A DNA stretch of 64,000 nt, taken from the NCBI RefSeq assembly GCF_017526105.1, contig NZ_CP071839.1, positions 5,719,001-5,783,000 of the forward strand, written 5' to 3'. The notes beneath the pieces are model-generated. The model searched no databases. It was given only the letters and a program-made list of their open reading frames with translations, and was not told the DNA's origin. The translations under genes were made by a program, and so were the position numbers. Shown here piece after piece: positions 51,048 to 61,300 of the stretch (the first letter of the stretch is position 1; every line of letters starts with the position of its first letter). This DNA comes from Streptomyces cyanogenus. Its GTDB lineage: Bacteria > Actinomycetota > Actinomycetes > Streptomycetales > Streptomycetaceae.

Positions 51048-52007
51048 TCACTTGCCGCCGTTGATCACGGACTCCTTGACGGCGCCGTCCTGGGCGCCCC
51101 ACTTCTCGAGGATCTTCTGGTATTCGCCGTTCTTGATGATCGCGTTCATCGCGGCCTGGAGGGCGTCGCGCAGCTGCGTCTCCTTCTTGGAGACCGCGAT
51201 GCCGTACGGGGCCGCCTCGACCTGGTCGCCGACGACCTCGAAGTCCTTGCCGCCGCCGGAGGTCTTCACCGCGTACGCGGCGACCGGGAAGTCGGCGGAC
51301 ACGGCGTCCGCGCCGCCCGAGCGCAGCCGGGTCTGGGCCTGCTGGTTGTCGTCGAAGGCCTCGATGGCGAGCTTCTTGCCGGACGGACACTTCTTGGCCT
51401 GCTGCTTGGCCAGGTCCTCCGAGGTGGTGCCGCGCTGGACGGCGAGCTTCTTGCCGCAGAGGTCATCCCAGGTGGTGATCCCCTTGGTGTCGCCCTTGCG
51501 GGTGTAGATCGACACACCGGCGGTCAGGTAGTCGACGAAGTCGACGCCCTCGCCGACCTTCTTGCCGGTGTCGGGGTCGACGCCCTCCTGACGGTTCTTG
51601 TTGTCCGTCATCGCCGACATCGCGATGTCGTAGCGGTCCGAGCGCAGACCGGTGAGCAGCGCGTCGAAGGTGCCGTTCTGGAAGTCGAAGGTCACACCGA
51701 GCTGCTTGCCCAGGGCCGCCGCCAGGTCGGGGTCGAGACCGACGATCTGGCCGGTGGAGTCCTTGTACTCGACCGGGGCGTACGCGATGTCCGAGCCGAC
51801 CCTGATCTTGCCCTTGCTGCGGATCTCCTGCGGGAGCTTGTCGGCGAGCGGTGCGCTGTTGGTGGACGCGCTGCCGGAGTTCTGGTTCTTGTCCTTCGTC
51901 TGGTCACCGCAGCCGGTGATCAGCAGGGCCCCTGCGACCGCGATCGCACCGGCCGCAGCCAGACGGGAGCGCGCTGCGGTTGTACGACGGGTGGAGCTTG
52001 CGGTCAT
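51048..52007 (-). CDS. Polar amino acid ABC transporter, substrate-binding lipoprotein
   Basis: A 319-residue lipoprotein. The lipobox LLITGC puts the lipidated residue at Cys33, after an Arg-rich n-region. The mature part has the SBP family 3 fold: IRVGSDIAYAPVEYKDSTGQ, VGLDPDLAAALGKQLG, RYDIAMSAMTD and AVQRGTTSEDLAKQQ. The type binds polar or charged amino acids; the exact ligand is not predictable. CGGAGGAA lies close before the ATG. It is the first gene of the operon. Confidence 0.93.
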   Translation of the reverse strand: MTASSTRRTTAARSRLAAAGAIAVAGALLITGCGDQTKDKNQNSGSASTNSAPLADKLPQEIRSKGKIRVGSDIAYAPVEYKDSTGQIVGLDPDLAAALGKQLGVTFDFQNGTFDALLTGLRSDRYDIAMSAMTDNKNRQEGVDPDTGKKVGEGVDFVDYLTAGVSIYTRKGDTKGITTWDDLCGKKLAVQRGTTSEDLAKQQAKKCPSGKKLAIEAFDDNQQAQTRLRSGGADAVSADFPVAAYAVKTSGGGKDFEVVGDQVEAAPYGIAVSKKETQLRDALQAAMNAIIKNGEYQKILEKWGAQDGAVKESVINGGK

Positions 52008-52572
52008 CGTGGTTCCTCCGGCGGATGGGAAGAGTTGCCGATGGGTCGACGGAAACACACACCTTCGGGTGTCGCGACCTCGTGGGTTTACGGCATCTTG
52101 CCATTCGGACTACGCCATTCAGGGGCGTCAATATGTCAAAATCGGATAACGGGTGACCCCCCGAACCGCATCAGGTCGGTACATCCCTGGTGCGCCACGC
52201 CGAACATCTGCAGGAATCCAGCACCCCCGCCGGAAAATCTTCGGCACGTCTCAGGATGTGGTCGCCCCTGCACCGGGCCCAGCCGCCGTCCTTGGGAGCA
52301 TTCGCGCCCTTCCGGCCCGTCGGCCGCGCGTCATCCGGGGGTCGCCTGCCCGTCGCCGAATGTGACCTTGCACCTAATGGACTCGTCGCGGGTACCGTCC
52401 GTCCGGTAAGAAGGTTCTTTACACCCCTCATCCGGGGCTCAGGGCGCGTGTGCGGCGCGCCCGTCGCGTAGGAGCTCGTACGTATCCGCAATCGAGCCGT
52501 ACGCGGTGCCCGCCCACCCCTCACCAGGAGTGGTCGACCCTCAAACCATGCATACCTAAGGGGTAAAACAAA
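52008..52572. other. Divergent intergenic region between the ABC operon and malic enzyme
   Basis: About 560 bases without a supported gene. It includes an AT-rich patch (52110-52145, CAATATGTCAAAATCGG) that could be the promoter of the binding-protein gene. Before malic enzyme are TTCTTTACACC near 52411 and the ribosome site AAGGGG at 52558-52563. Antisense open frames here are shadows of GC bias. Confidence 0.4.
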
Positions 52573-53796
52573 GTGGCAGCGGAGATCGTCAATCCTCGCA
52601 GCGACAGCAGTACGGACCAGGACGGCGGGGCCGAGCCCCTCGATTCCTTCGATCCGGCGTTCGCGCTGCACCGCGGCGGCAAGATGGCCGTGCAGGCCAC
52701 CGTGCCGGTCCGTGACAAGGACGACCTTTCCCTCGCGTACACGCCCGGCGTCGCTCGCGTGTGCACCGCGATCGCCGACCAGCCGGAGCTGGTCAACGAC
52801 TACACATGGAAGTCCAACGTGGTCGCCGTCGTCACCGACGGTACGGCCGTGCTCGGACTCGGGGACATCGGTCCCGAGGCCTCCCTCCCCGTGATGGAGG
52901 GCAAGGCCATCCTGTTCAAGCAGTTCGGCGGCGTCGACGCGGTGCCGATCGCGCTCGACTGCACCGACGTGGACGACATCATCGAGACCGTCGTCCGGCT
53001 CGCTCCCTCCTTCGGCGGAGTGAACCTCGAGGACATCTCGGCGCCCCGGTGCTTCGAGATCGAGCGCCGGCTCCAGGAGCGCCTGGACATCCCGATCTTC
53101 CACGACGACCAGCACGGTACGGCCGTCGTGACGCTCGCGGCGCTCAGGAACGCGGCGCGGCTGAGCGGGCGCGAGATCGGGCAGCTGCGGGCCGTCATCT
53201 CGGGCGCCGGCGCGGCCGGTGTCGCCATCGCCAAGATGCTGGTCGAGGCCGGCATCGGGGACGTGGCCGTGGCGGACCGCAAGGGCGTCGTGTCGGCCGA
53301 CCGGGACGACCTGACGCCGGTCAAGCGCGAGCTGGCCGGCTTCACGAACAAGGCCGGCCTCAGCGGCTCGCTGGAGACCGCCCTCGCGGGCGCGGACGTC
53401 TTCATCGGCGTCTCCGGCGGTACGGTCCCCGAGGAGGCCGTGGCCTCCATGGCCGAGGGCGCCTTCGTGTTCGCGATGGCCAACCCGAACCCCGAGGTGC
53501 ACCCGGACGTCGCGCACAAGTACGCGGCGGTCGTCGCCACCGGGCGCTCGGACTTCCCGAACCAGATCAACAACGTGCTGGCCTTCCCCGGGATCTTCGC
53601 GGGCGCGCTCCAGGTGCGGGCCACGCGGATCACCGAGGGAATGAAGATCGCCGCGGCCGAGGCACTGGCCGCGGTGGTCGGTGACGACCTCGCCGCCGAC
53701 TACGTGATCCCCTCGCCGTTCGACGAGCGGGTTGCTCCCGCGGTCACCGCCGCGGTCGCCGCCGCGGCTCGGGCAGAGGGCGTCGCTCGTCGCTGA
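52573..53796 (+). CDS. Malic enzyme (NAD(P)-dependent)
   Basis: A 407-residue enzyme that oxidatively decarboxylates malate to pyruvate with NAD(P)H formation. Motifs: LAYTPGVARVC with the catalytic Tyr, KFQFGG-type ILFKQFGGVDAVPI, metal ligands in EDISAPRCFEIE and IPIFHDDQHGTAVV, and the Rossmann glycine loop ISGAGAAGVAIAK. It is the short bacterial form without the phosphotransacetylase domain. The S. coelicolor gene at this locus is reported as the NADP-dependent isozyme; cofactor use here is inferred from that. Start GTG 52573. Confidence 0.95.
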   Translation: MAAEIVNPRSDSSTDQDGGAEPLDSFDPAFALHRGGKMAVQATVPVRDKDDLSLAYTPGVARVCTAIADQPELVNDYTWKSNVVAVVTDGTAVLGLGDIGPEASLPVMEGKAILFKQFGGVDAVPIALDCTDVDDIIETVVRLAPSFGGVNLEDISAPRCFEIERRLQERLDIPIFHDDQHGTAVVTLAALRNAARLSGREIGQLRAVISGAGAAGVAIAKMLVEAGIGDVAVADRKGVVSADRDDLTPVKRELAGFTNKAGLSGSLETALAGADVFIGVSGGTVPEEAVASMAEGAFVFAMANPNPEVHPDVAHKYAAVVATGRSDFPNQINNVLAFPGIFAGALQVRATRITEGMKIAAAEALAAVVGDDLAADYVIPSPFDERVAPAVTAAVAAAARAEGVARR

Positions 53797-53807
53797 CGTT
53801 GCGCCGG

Positions 53808-53843
53808 ATGGCCCCGTCCCTTCGGGCGGGGCCATTTCTTTTT
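53808..53843 (+). terminator. Intrinsic terminator of malic enzyme
   Basis: ATGGCCCCG-t-CCC pairs with GGG-CGGGGCCAT around a TTC loop and is followed by TTTCTTTTT, a canonical intrinsic terminator 11 bases after the stop. Confidence 0.95.
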
Positions 53844-53981
53844 GCCTTTCCGTCCGCCCGTCCGGGTCGTGCCGAGGGCGCCGGCGTACCGCTGCGCCGC
53901 AAGGGTGCCGTTGCGCAAGAGGGCATGTGTCACAGGGGGCCCTGGTTCCGCCGGCTGCACCGCGCACCTATCGTCGGCAGC

Positions 53982-54947
53982 ATGTTCGCTGTCTACGCCG
54001 CCCGAATCGACCGCGACCAGCCGCTCAGCGGCCTCGAGTTGGGGGAGCGTCCGGCTCCCGAGGCCCGTCCCGGCTGGAGCACCATCACTGTGCGGGCCGC
54101 TTCCCTCAACCACCACGACCTCTGGTCCCTGCGGGGCGTCGGCCTCCCGGAGGACCGGCTGCCGATGATCCTCGGCTGCGACGCCGCCGGTGTCGACGCG
54201 GACGGCAACGAGGTCGTCCTGCACTCCGTCATCGGCCAGACCGGCCACGGCGTCGGCCCCGACGAGCCGCGGTCCATCCTCACCGAGCGCTACCAGGGCA
54301 CCTTCGCCGAACAGGTCGCCGTGCCGACCTGGAACGTCCTGCCCAAGCCCAAGGAGCTGTCCTTCGCCGAGGCCGCCTGTCTGCCGACCGCCTGGCTGAC
54401 GGCGTACCGGATGCTGTTCACCAACGCCGGGGTACGACCCGGCGACTCGGTCCTCGTGCAGGGCGCGGGCGGGGGTGTCGCCACGGCCGCGATCGTCCTC
54501 GGCAAGGCGGCCGGGCTGCGGGTCTTCGCCACCAGCCGCGACGAGGCCAGGCGCAAGCGGGCCCTGGAGCTCGGTGCGGTGGAGGCCGTGGAGCCCGGGG
54601 CGCGGCTGCCGCAGCGGGTCGACGCCGTCATCGAGACCGTGGGCGCCGCCACCTGGTCCCACTCGGTGAAGTCCCTGCGGCCGGGCGGCACGCTCGTCAT
54701 CTCCGGCGCCACCAGCGGGGACCGGCCCTCGCACGCCGAACTGACCCGGATCTTCTTCCTGGAGCTGAAGGTGGTCGGCTCCACCATGGGCACCAAGGAC
54801 GAGCTGGAGGACCTGCTCGCCTTCTGCGCCGCGACGGGGGTACGGCCCGTCATCGACGAGGAGCTGCCGCTGGACCGGGCCCGCGAGGGCTTCGAGCGGC
54901 TCGCGTCCGGGGAGCAGTTCGGCAAGATCGTGCTGACCAGCTCCTGA
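53982..54947 (+). CDS. Zinc-binding-type dehydrogenase / quinone reductase family (MDR)
   Basis: A 321-residue medium-chain reductase. The N-terminal GroES-like domain has VRAASLNHHDLWSLRG and ILGCDAAGVD, and the Rossmann domain has VLVQGAGGGVATAAIVLGKA. Structural and catalytic zinc ligands are not evident (short loop between residues 60 and 110), so it resembles zinc-free quinone oxidoreductases using NADPH. Substrate unknown. The start ATG 53982 fits the family N-terminus; the ribosome site is weak. Confidence 0.88.
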   Translation: MFAVYAARIDRDQPLSGLELGERPAPEARPGWSTITVRAASLNHHDLWSLRGVGLPEDRLPMILGCDAAGVDADGNEVVLHSVIGQTGHGVGPDEPRSILTERYQGTFAEQVAVPTWNVLPKPKELSFAEAACLPTAWLTAYRMLFTNAGVRPGDSVLVQGAGGGVATAAIVLGKAAGLRVFATSRDEARRKRALELGAVEAVEPGARLPQRVDAVIETVGAATWSHSVKSLRPGGTLVISGATSGDRPSHAELTRIFFLELKVVGSTMGTKDELEDLLAFCAATGVRPVIDEELPLDRAREGFERLASGEQFGKIVLTSS

Positions 54948-55052
54948 GCCGCGCCGAGGGCCGGGCCGAGAGGCGGGGCCGGGCGCCGGGTCCGCCTTGT
55001 GCGCGGCCCGGCTTGCCGGCCCGGCTCGACGGCTCCTCGGCCGGCGGGGGGG

Positions 55053-56093
55053 TCAGCGTGTGCGGAGGACCGCTGTGATGCGGGCCGCCGCCGTGGTGAG
55101 GTGGCGGCGGGCCTCGTGGACCTGGGCGGAGGTGACTCCGTGGTCGCGGGCCGCGTCGCGGATGCCGTCGCGGAAGCGGTCCAGGAGGCGGTCCAGGTCG
55201 CGGGCCGGGTCGCCGGTGAAGTCCTCGTGGGCCCAGGACGGTTCGTACTCGGCGGGGAAGTCCTCCGGCGCGGTGGTGCAGTGCGGTTCCGAGGCGGGGG
55301 CGGATCCGGCGGATCCGGTGGTGCGGGAGGAGCCCCGGTCCCCGCCGACGTCCCTGCCGAGGTCCCCGAACTCCCTGGCCAGTTCCGACAGGCCCTCGCG
55401 GACGCCCGTCGGCCAGTCGCCGCGGCCGAAGTGGTCCTGGACACGGTCCTGGACGCGGCGCGCGATACGCTGGATCTCCTCCTGTGCCTGGGCCCGCGCC
55501 CGCGCCTGCGCCTCCTGGGCCTGGCGGCGGGCCCGCTCGGCCTCCTCGCGGGCCCTGCGGCTCTCGTCCTTGGCGCGCCGCGCCTGCTCCTTCCACTCCT
55601 GCCTGGCCCGGCGCATCTCCTCCTTGGCGGCCTTCCAGGCATCCTTGTCGCTCGGCTCGCCGTACTCCCCGTAGAAGTGCTCGGCCCCGGACGTCTTCGC
55701 ACCCCGGCGGGCCTCGGAGGCGGCGGCGCGCATCTCGCGGCGCAGGTCGCCGGCCGCGCCGCGCACATCGGCCCTCATCTCGGCGGCCAGTTCCGCGACC
55801 GACTCGCGGATCTCCAGCTCCAGGTCGGCCAGCTCACCGCTGCGGTCGGCGAGTTCGGCGCGGCCGGCGTCCGTGATCGCGTACACCTTGCGGCCGCCCT
55901 CGGTGGTGTGCCGGACCAGGCCCTCCGCCTCCAGCTTGGCCAGGCGGGGGTAGACCGTGCCCGCGGAGGGGGCGTAGAGACCCTGGAAGCGCTCCTCCAG
56001 GAGCCTGATCACCTCGTAGCCGTGGCGCGGGGCCTCGTCGAGCAGCTTCAGCAGGTACAGGCGGAGGCGGCCGTGGGCGAAGACGGGAGGCAT
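55053..56093 (-). CDS. PadR-family regulator with long helical extension
   Basis: A 346-residue protein. Residues 1-85 are the PadR winged helix (RLYLLKLLDEAPRHGYEVIR, YAPSAGTVYPRLAKLEAEGL). A very charged coiled coil (about 140-225, RRAREEAERARRQAQEAQAR) and a Ser/Gly/Pro-rich region follow; typical PadR proteins are only 110-180 residues. The C-terminal ~70 residues are helical and acidic. The gene follows the DUF4097 gene with one base between stop and start (TGACATG), so they are one operon with a PadR-type operator upstream. Confidence 0.88.
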   Translation of the reverse strand: MPPVFAHGRLRLYLLKLLDEAPRHGYEVIRLLEERFQGLYAPSAGTVYPRLAKLEAEGLVRHTTEGGRKVYAITDAGRAELADRSGELADLELEIRESVAELAAEMRADVRGAAGDLRREMRAAASEARRGAKTSGAEHFYGEYGEPSDKDAWKAAKEEMRRARQEWKEQARRAKDESRRAREEAERARRQAQEAQARARAQAQEEIQRIARRVQDRVQDHFGRGDWPTGVREGLSELAREFGDLGRDVGGDRGSSRTTGSAGSAPASEPHCTTAPEDFPAEYEPSWAHEDFTGDPARDLDRLLDRFRDGIRDAARDHGVTSAQVHEARRHLTTAAARITAVLRTR

Positions 56094-56094
56094 G

Positions 56095-57090
56095 TCAGAG
56101 CACCTTCTTGTCGGTCGTTCCGTCGGCCGGGGTGCCGGTGGTACCGGGGGCTTCGGTGGCGGTGGCGTCCTGGCCGGAGACGGAATTGTCTCCCGAAGCG
56201 GCCGGGGAGCGGTCCGCCGGGCGGGGTGCGCCGGGCGCGGGGGTCCGCGGGGGCCCGGCCTCCCAGGGGGTGCTCTCCTCGTCGTCCCGGGGCGGGCGGC
56301 GCAGCAGGGCGATCGAGCCGGAGACCGTGGTGGCGCGCAGCCTCCCGGTGCCCGCGCCGAGGCGGCCGGTGATCTTGTGGGCGCCCCACTGGCCGTGCAC
56401 CCGCAGTCCGTCGAAGGCGTTGGAGATAGTGCCGCTCGCGGTGTTCGCCTCCACCTCGGCGTCCGCCGGGTGCGGCAGCCGGACGGCGATCTCGCCCGAG
56501 ACGCTGGTCAGGCCGATGTCCGTGGGGCCGTCCGGGTCCAGGTCGACGATCATGGAGCCGCTGACGGAGTCGGCGCGCACGGAGGTGCCGGAGCCCTCGA
56601 CCACGGTCAGGTCGCCCGAGACCGAGTGGAAGCGGAGGTCGCCGGTGACCGCCTGGGCCTCCAGGTTTCCCGAGACGGTGTCCGCGCGGACCGGGCCGGA
56701 GACGCCGACCAGCGTGGTGTCGCCGGTGACGCCCTTGATCACGGCGGGGCCGCGAATGCCGGAGACGACCGCTGCGGCGCCGACCACGCCGACCTCCACG
56801 CGGGTGTCGGTGGGGACGGCGAGGGAGACGACGGCGCTGCGGCGCCAGCCCTTGCGGTCCAGCCACTTGAGGAAGCCCTTCCAGGGCAGGTCGTCGTAGG
56901 CCACGGTGAGGGTGGTGCCGGTGTGGGTGATCACCAGGGGCGGGCCTTCGAGTTCCGAGACCTCCAGGCGGGGGGTGGGGTCGTCCGTGCCCACCACGTT
57001 CACCGTGCCGTTCACGAGGCGGACCTGGAGGTCGCGTACGGGGGTGTCGAAGGTCAGCTTCCGGGGTTCGGTGACGGACCACTCCGACAT
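56095..57090 (-). CDS. DUF4097 beta-helix (adhesin-like) protein
   Basis: A 331-residue protein whose middle (about 90-280) is a run of short beta strands with repeated D-x-VSGxL / VSGxI turns (VRADTVSGNLEAQAVTGDLR, GLTSVSGEIAVRL, ATTVSGSIALL), the DUF4097 parallel beta-helix. The C-terminal 60 residues are disordered. There is no signal peptide, so it acts inside the cell. PadR and DUF4097 are a recurring pair with an unknown sensing role. GAGGAGG directly precedes the ATG at complement 57088-57090. Confidence 0.88.
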   Translation of the reverse strand: MSEWSVTEPRKLTFDTPVRDLQVRLVNGTVNVVGTDDPTPRLEVSELEGPPLVITHTGTTLTVAYDDLPWKGFLKWLDRKGWRRSAVVSLAVPTDTRVEVGVVGAAAVVSGIRGPAVIKGVTGDTTLVGVSGPVRADTVSGNLEAQAVTGDLRFHSVSGDLTVVEGSGTSVRADSVSGSMIVDLDPDGPTDIGLTSVSGEIAVRLPHPADAEVEANTASGTISNAFDGLRVHGQWGAHKITGRLGAGTGRLRATTVSGSIALLRRPPRDDEESTPWEAGPPRTPAPGAPRPADRSPAASGDNSVSGQDATATEAPGTTGTPADGTTDKKVL

Positions 57091-57123
57091 GGGGCCTCCT
57101 CGGCCGGTCACGGTCGCGACGCG

Positions 57124-57160
57124 CCATATCGCGTCCTTCTGGGAACACGATATATCGCGG
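57124..57160. promoter_or_regulatory. PadR-type operator and promoter of the DUF4097-padR operon
   Basis: The palindrome CGATATATCG (57148-57157), flanked as ACACGATATATCGCGG, and a second half-site CCATATCGCG at 57124-57133 lie about 35-65 bases before the DUF4097 start. ATAT-centred palindromes of this kind are known PadR targets. The spot is the only AT-rich point in several hundred bases, so it is probably also the promoter; autorepression is inferred. Confidence 0.7.
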
Positions 57161-57396
57161 TTCCCGGAAGTCAAGCACCTCTTTCGCGTGGGGTGGCCGT
57201 GCGCGGGCGCTGCTCGTGGGCGCGCCGGCGCGGGTGGGGGTGTGCGCGGGGGCCGTGGCCCGAACCGTGCGCGCCGCGGGGGCCTTCGCCGGCGCCGGAC
57301 GGTCGGCGTCCTGGCCGCTCCCCTCGCTGTGCCGCGAGGCGCTTAGGCTGGGGGTTGTTGTCGGTTGCTGGATGTTTGCTCAGGAGACGTGACCCT

Positions 57397-57576
57397 ATGT
57401 ACTTCACCGACCGCGGTATCGAGGAGTTGGAGAAGCGGCGTGGCGAGGAAGAGGTCACCTTCGAGTGGCTCGCGGAGCAGCTGCGGACGTTCGTGGACCT
57501 GAACCCGGACTTCGAGGTGCCCGTGGAACGGCTGGCCACCTGGCTCGCGCGGCTCGACGACGAGGACGACGAGTGA
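57397..57576 (+). CDS. Small acidic protein (DUF6104-like)
   Basis: A 59-residue protein, MYFTDRGIEELEKRRGEEEV then FEWLAEQLRTFVDLNPDFEV and a final DDEDDE tail. It is highly acidic and helical, with no signal or metal motif. Sequences of this pattern are conserved across Streptomyces as a short hypothetical protein. AGGAG lies ten bases before ATG 57397. Function unknown. Confidence 0.8.
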   Translation: MYFTDRGIEELEKRRGEEEVTFEWLAEQLRTFVDLNPDFEVPVERLATWLARLDDEDDE

Positions 57577-57693
57577 CCGCGGGCCGGGCGCGGGGGCGAT
57601 CGTCGGCCGTATCTTCCGCCTGATCTCCTCTTGCCCTCCCTCTGTCCCCTCCCGGGGGTTAGCCTTCTCCTCCCATCGGCGAACGGGGGCGTC

Positions 57694-58208
57694 ATGGCTG
57701 GAGGAGTCGCACGCGTACGACTGGACGACGGAACCGTCGTCTGGGCACGGATCGCTGCCGCCGACGAGGAGGCGCTGGACGAGGACGGCTACCGCGACAC
57801 CGGACTCGGCGACCGGGTCATCGACATGGCGGGAGGACTGGCCGGCACGGTCGGGGGCGTCGTGCGCTCCCTGCGCGCGGACTGGACACACCGGCCCCCG
57901 TCGAGGTCTCGGTCGGCTTCGGAATCGAACTGACGGCGCAGTCCGGCAAGATCGTGAGCGCGATCGCCGAGGGCGGCGGCACGTCCTCCCTCACCGTCTC
58001 CCTGACCTGGACCGAACCCGCCACGGCGGCGGGCGGCGCGGATCCCGGGGCGCCGGGCGGCGGGCTCGTGTGGTGGGTGCGACCGGCTCGGCGAACTCGC
58101 CGTCGAACTCGGCCTGCGCATCGGCAGCGAGCCCGGCGAACGCATCCGCGCGGTCCGCAACGCCCTCGGGTGCGGCCGTACTGGGACTTCGAGGCCTACC
58201 TGGGCTGA
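57694..58208 (+). pseudogene. Decayed CU044_2847/trypco-type conflict-system gene
   Basis: Pieces of one protein appear in changing frames. An N-terminal part MAGGVARVRLDDGTVVWARI to RADWTHRPP (57694-about 57895) ends early at 57933. A second frame then gives VEVSVGFGIELTAQSGKIVS and SLTVSLTWTEPA, the core of the CU044_2847 (trypco) domain. A third gives DRLGELAVELGLRIGSEPGE, and the last returns to end RPYWDFEAYLG at 58208. At least three frame changes and probable deletions make it non-functional. The domain is associated in the literature with trypsin-like peptidase and NTPase conflict modules. Confidence 0.6.
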
Positions 58209-58272
58209 AGCGCCCCGTAAGGGGCGCCGGGCCGCGTCGACATGCGGCTCTCACGCACCCCCGAACAGGCGA

Positions 58273-58310
58273 AGGGCCCGGTACCGAGCGGGAACTCGAC
58301 ACCGGGCCCT
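58273..58310 (-). terminator. Hairpin terminator of kgd
   Basis: AGGGCCCGGT and ACCGGGCCCT form a perfect 10-base stem around an 18-base loop, 11 bases beyond the kgd stop on the minus strand. Confidence 0.8.
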
Positions 58311-58320
58311 CCCGAGAGGC

Positions 58321-61300
58321 TTACGCCTCGAAGACCTCTCGCACCAGCTGCTCCTGCTCCGCCTGGTGGCGCTTCGCGGAGCCCACCGCCGGCGAGGAGG
58401 AGTGCGGACGCGAGATGCGCCGCAGTCGCTCGCCGGCCGGGATGTCCGCGCCGACCGCCAGGTCCAGGTGGTCGATCAGGTTGAGCGCGATGAACGGCCA
58501 GGCACCCTGGTTCGCCGGCTCCTCCTGCGCCCACAGGTACTTCTCGGCGTTCGGGTACTTGTTGACCTCCGCCTGGAGCTCGGCACCCGGCAGCGGGTAC
58601 AGGCGCTCGATGCGGATGATCGCCGTGTCCGTCACGCCCCGCTTCTGCCGCTCGGCCTCCAGGTCGTAGTAGACCTTGCCGGCGCAGAAGACGACCTTGC
58701 GGACCGCGGCCGGGTCGACCGTGCTGTCGCCGATGACCGGGCGGAACTGCCCGTTCGTGAACTCCTCCGCCTTCGAGGCCGCGGCCTTCAGACGCAGCAT
58801 CGACTTCGGGGTGAAGACGACCAGCGGCTTGTGGTGCGGGTTGTGCACCTGCCACCGCAGGAGGTGGAAGTAGTTCGACGGCAGGGTCGGCATGGCGACC
58901 GTCATGTTGTTCTGCGCGCACATCTGGAGGAAGCGCTCAGGGCGGGCCGAGGAGTGGTCCGGGCCCTGGCCCTCGTAGCCGTGCGGCAGGAGCAGGACGA
59001 CGCCGGACGTCTGGGCCCACTTCTGCTCGGCCGAGGAGATGAACTCGTCCACGACCGTCTGGGCGCCGTTGACGAAGTCGCCGAACTGCGCCTCCCACAT
59101 CACGAGCGCCTCGGGGCGGGCCAGCGAGTAGCCGTACTCGAAGCCCATCGCCGCGTACTCGGAGAGCAGCGAGTTGTAGACGTTCAGGCGGGCCTGGTCC
59201 TCGGAGAGGTACTGCAGCGGGGTGTACTCCTCGCCGGTCTCCCGGTCGATCAGCACCGCGTGGCGCTGGCCGAAGGTGCCGCGCTGGGAGTCCTGGCCCG
59301 CGAGCCGGACCGGGGTGCCCTCCAGCAGCAGGGAGCCGATGGCGAGGGTCTCGCCCATGCCCCAGTCGATCGTGCCGTCCTCCACCATCGCCGCACGGCG
59401 CTGCAGCTGCGGCAGCAGACGCGGGTGGACGGTGATGTTCTCCGGGATGTTGACCTGGGACTCGGCGATCCGCTTGACGACCTCGGCGGAGACCGCGGTC
59501 GGGACCGCGACCGGGAAGCCGTCCTGAGGCGCCTGGGCGTCGACGGCGGCCGGCTGGGAGGTGGCCTCGCGGACCTCCGTGAAGACCTTCTCCAGCTGGC
59601 CCTGGTAGTCCTGCAGGGCCTGCTCGGCCTCCTCCAGGGTGATGTCGCCGCGACCGATGAGGGACTCGGTGTACAGCTTGCGCACCGAGCGCTTCTTGTC
59701 GATCAGGTCGTACATCAGCGGCTGGGTGAAGGCCGGGTTGTCCGACTCGTTGTGACCGCGGCGGCGGTAGCAGATGAGGTCGATCACCACGTCCTTGTTG
59801 AACGCCTGGCGGAACTCGAAGGCCAGACGCGCGACGCGGACCACGGCCTCGGGGTCGTCGCCGTTCACGTGGAAGATCGGGGCCTCGATCATCCTCGCCA
59901 CGTCCGTCGCGTACATCGACGAGCGGGAGGACTCGGGGGCCGCGGTGAAGCCGACCTGGTTGTTGATGACGATGTGGACCGTGCCGCCGGTGCGGTAGCC
60001 GCGCAGCTGCGACATGTTCAGGGTCTCGGCCACCACGCCCTGGCCCGCGAAGGCCGCGTCGCCGTGGATCGCCACCGGCAGGACGGTGAAGTCCGTGCCG
60101 CCCTTGTTGATGATGTCCTGCTTGGCGCGGGACACACCCTCCAGGACCGGGTCGACGGCCTCCAGGTGGGAGGGGTTGGCGACCAGCGAGACCTTGATCT
60201 GCTCGCCGTCCAGGCCGGTGAAGGTGCCCTCGGCGCCCAGGTGGTACTTCACGTCGCCGGAGCCGTGCATCGACTTCGGGTCGAGGTTGCCCTCGAACTC
60301 GCGGAAGATCTGCGCGTACGACTTGCCCACGATGTTCGCGAGCACGTTCAGGCGGCCGCGGTGGGCCATGCCGATGACGACCTCGTCGAGCCGCGACTCG
60401 GCCGCGGAGTCGATGACCGCGTCGAGCAGCGGGATGACGGACTCGCCGCCCTCCAGCGAGAAGCGCTTCTGGCCGACGTACTTCGTCTGCAGGAACGTCT
60501 CGAAGGCCTCCGCCGCGTTCAGCCGGCGCAGGATGCGCAGCTGCTCCTCGCGCTCCATCTTGGAGTGCGGGCGCTCCACGCGGTCCTGGATCCACTTGCG
60601 CTGCTTGGGGTCCTGGATGTGCATGAACTCGATGCCGGTGGTGCGGCAGTACGAGTCGCGCAGCACGCCGAGGATGTCGCGCAGCTTCATCATCGACTTG
60701 CCGGCGAAGCCGCCGACGGCGAACTCGCGCTCCAGGTCCCACAGGGTGAGGCCGTGCTCGACGATGTCCAGGTCGGGATGCTTGCGCTGCTTGTACTCCA
60801 GCGGGTCGGTGTCGGCCATGACGTGGCCGCGGACCCGGTAGGAGTGGATCAGCTCGAAGACACGGGCGGCCTTGGTGACGTCGTCGTCGTGGCTGGCGTC
60901 GATGTCCTTGAGCCAGCGGACCGGCTCGTAGGGGATGCGCAGCGCCTCGAAAATGTCGTCGTAGAAGCCGTTCTCGCCCAGCAGCAGGTTCGCGACGGTG
61001 CGCAGGAACTCGCCGGAGGCGGCGCCCTGGATGACCCGGTGGTCGTAGGTCGACGTGAGCGTCATGACCTTGGAGACGCCGAGCTTGTTCAGGGTGTCCT
61101 GGCTGGTGCCCTGGAACTCCGCCGGGTAGTCCATGGAGCCGACGCCCATGATCACGGACTGGCCGGGCATCAGACGCGGCACGGAGTGGACGGTGCCGAG
61201 GCCGCCGGGGTTGGTCAGGGAGACCGTGACGCCGGTGAAGTCGTCCATCGTCAGCTTGCCGTCACGGGCGCGGCGGACGATGTCCTCGTAGGCCTGCCAG

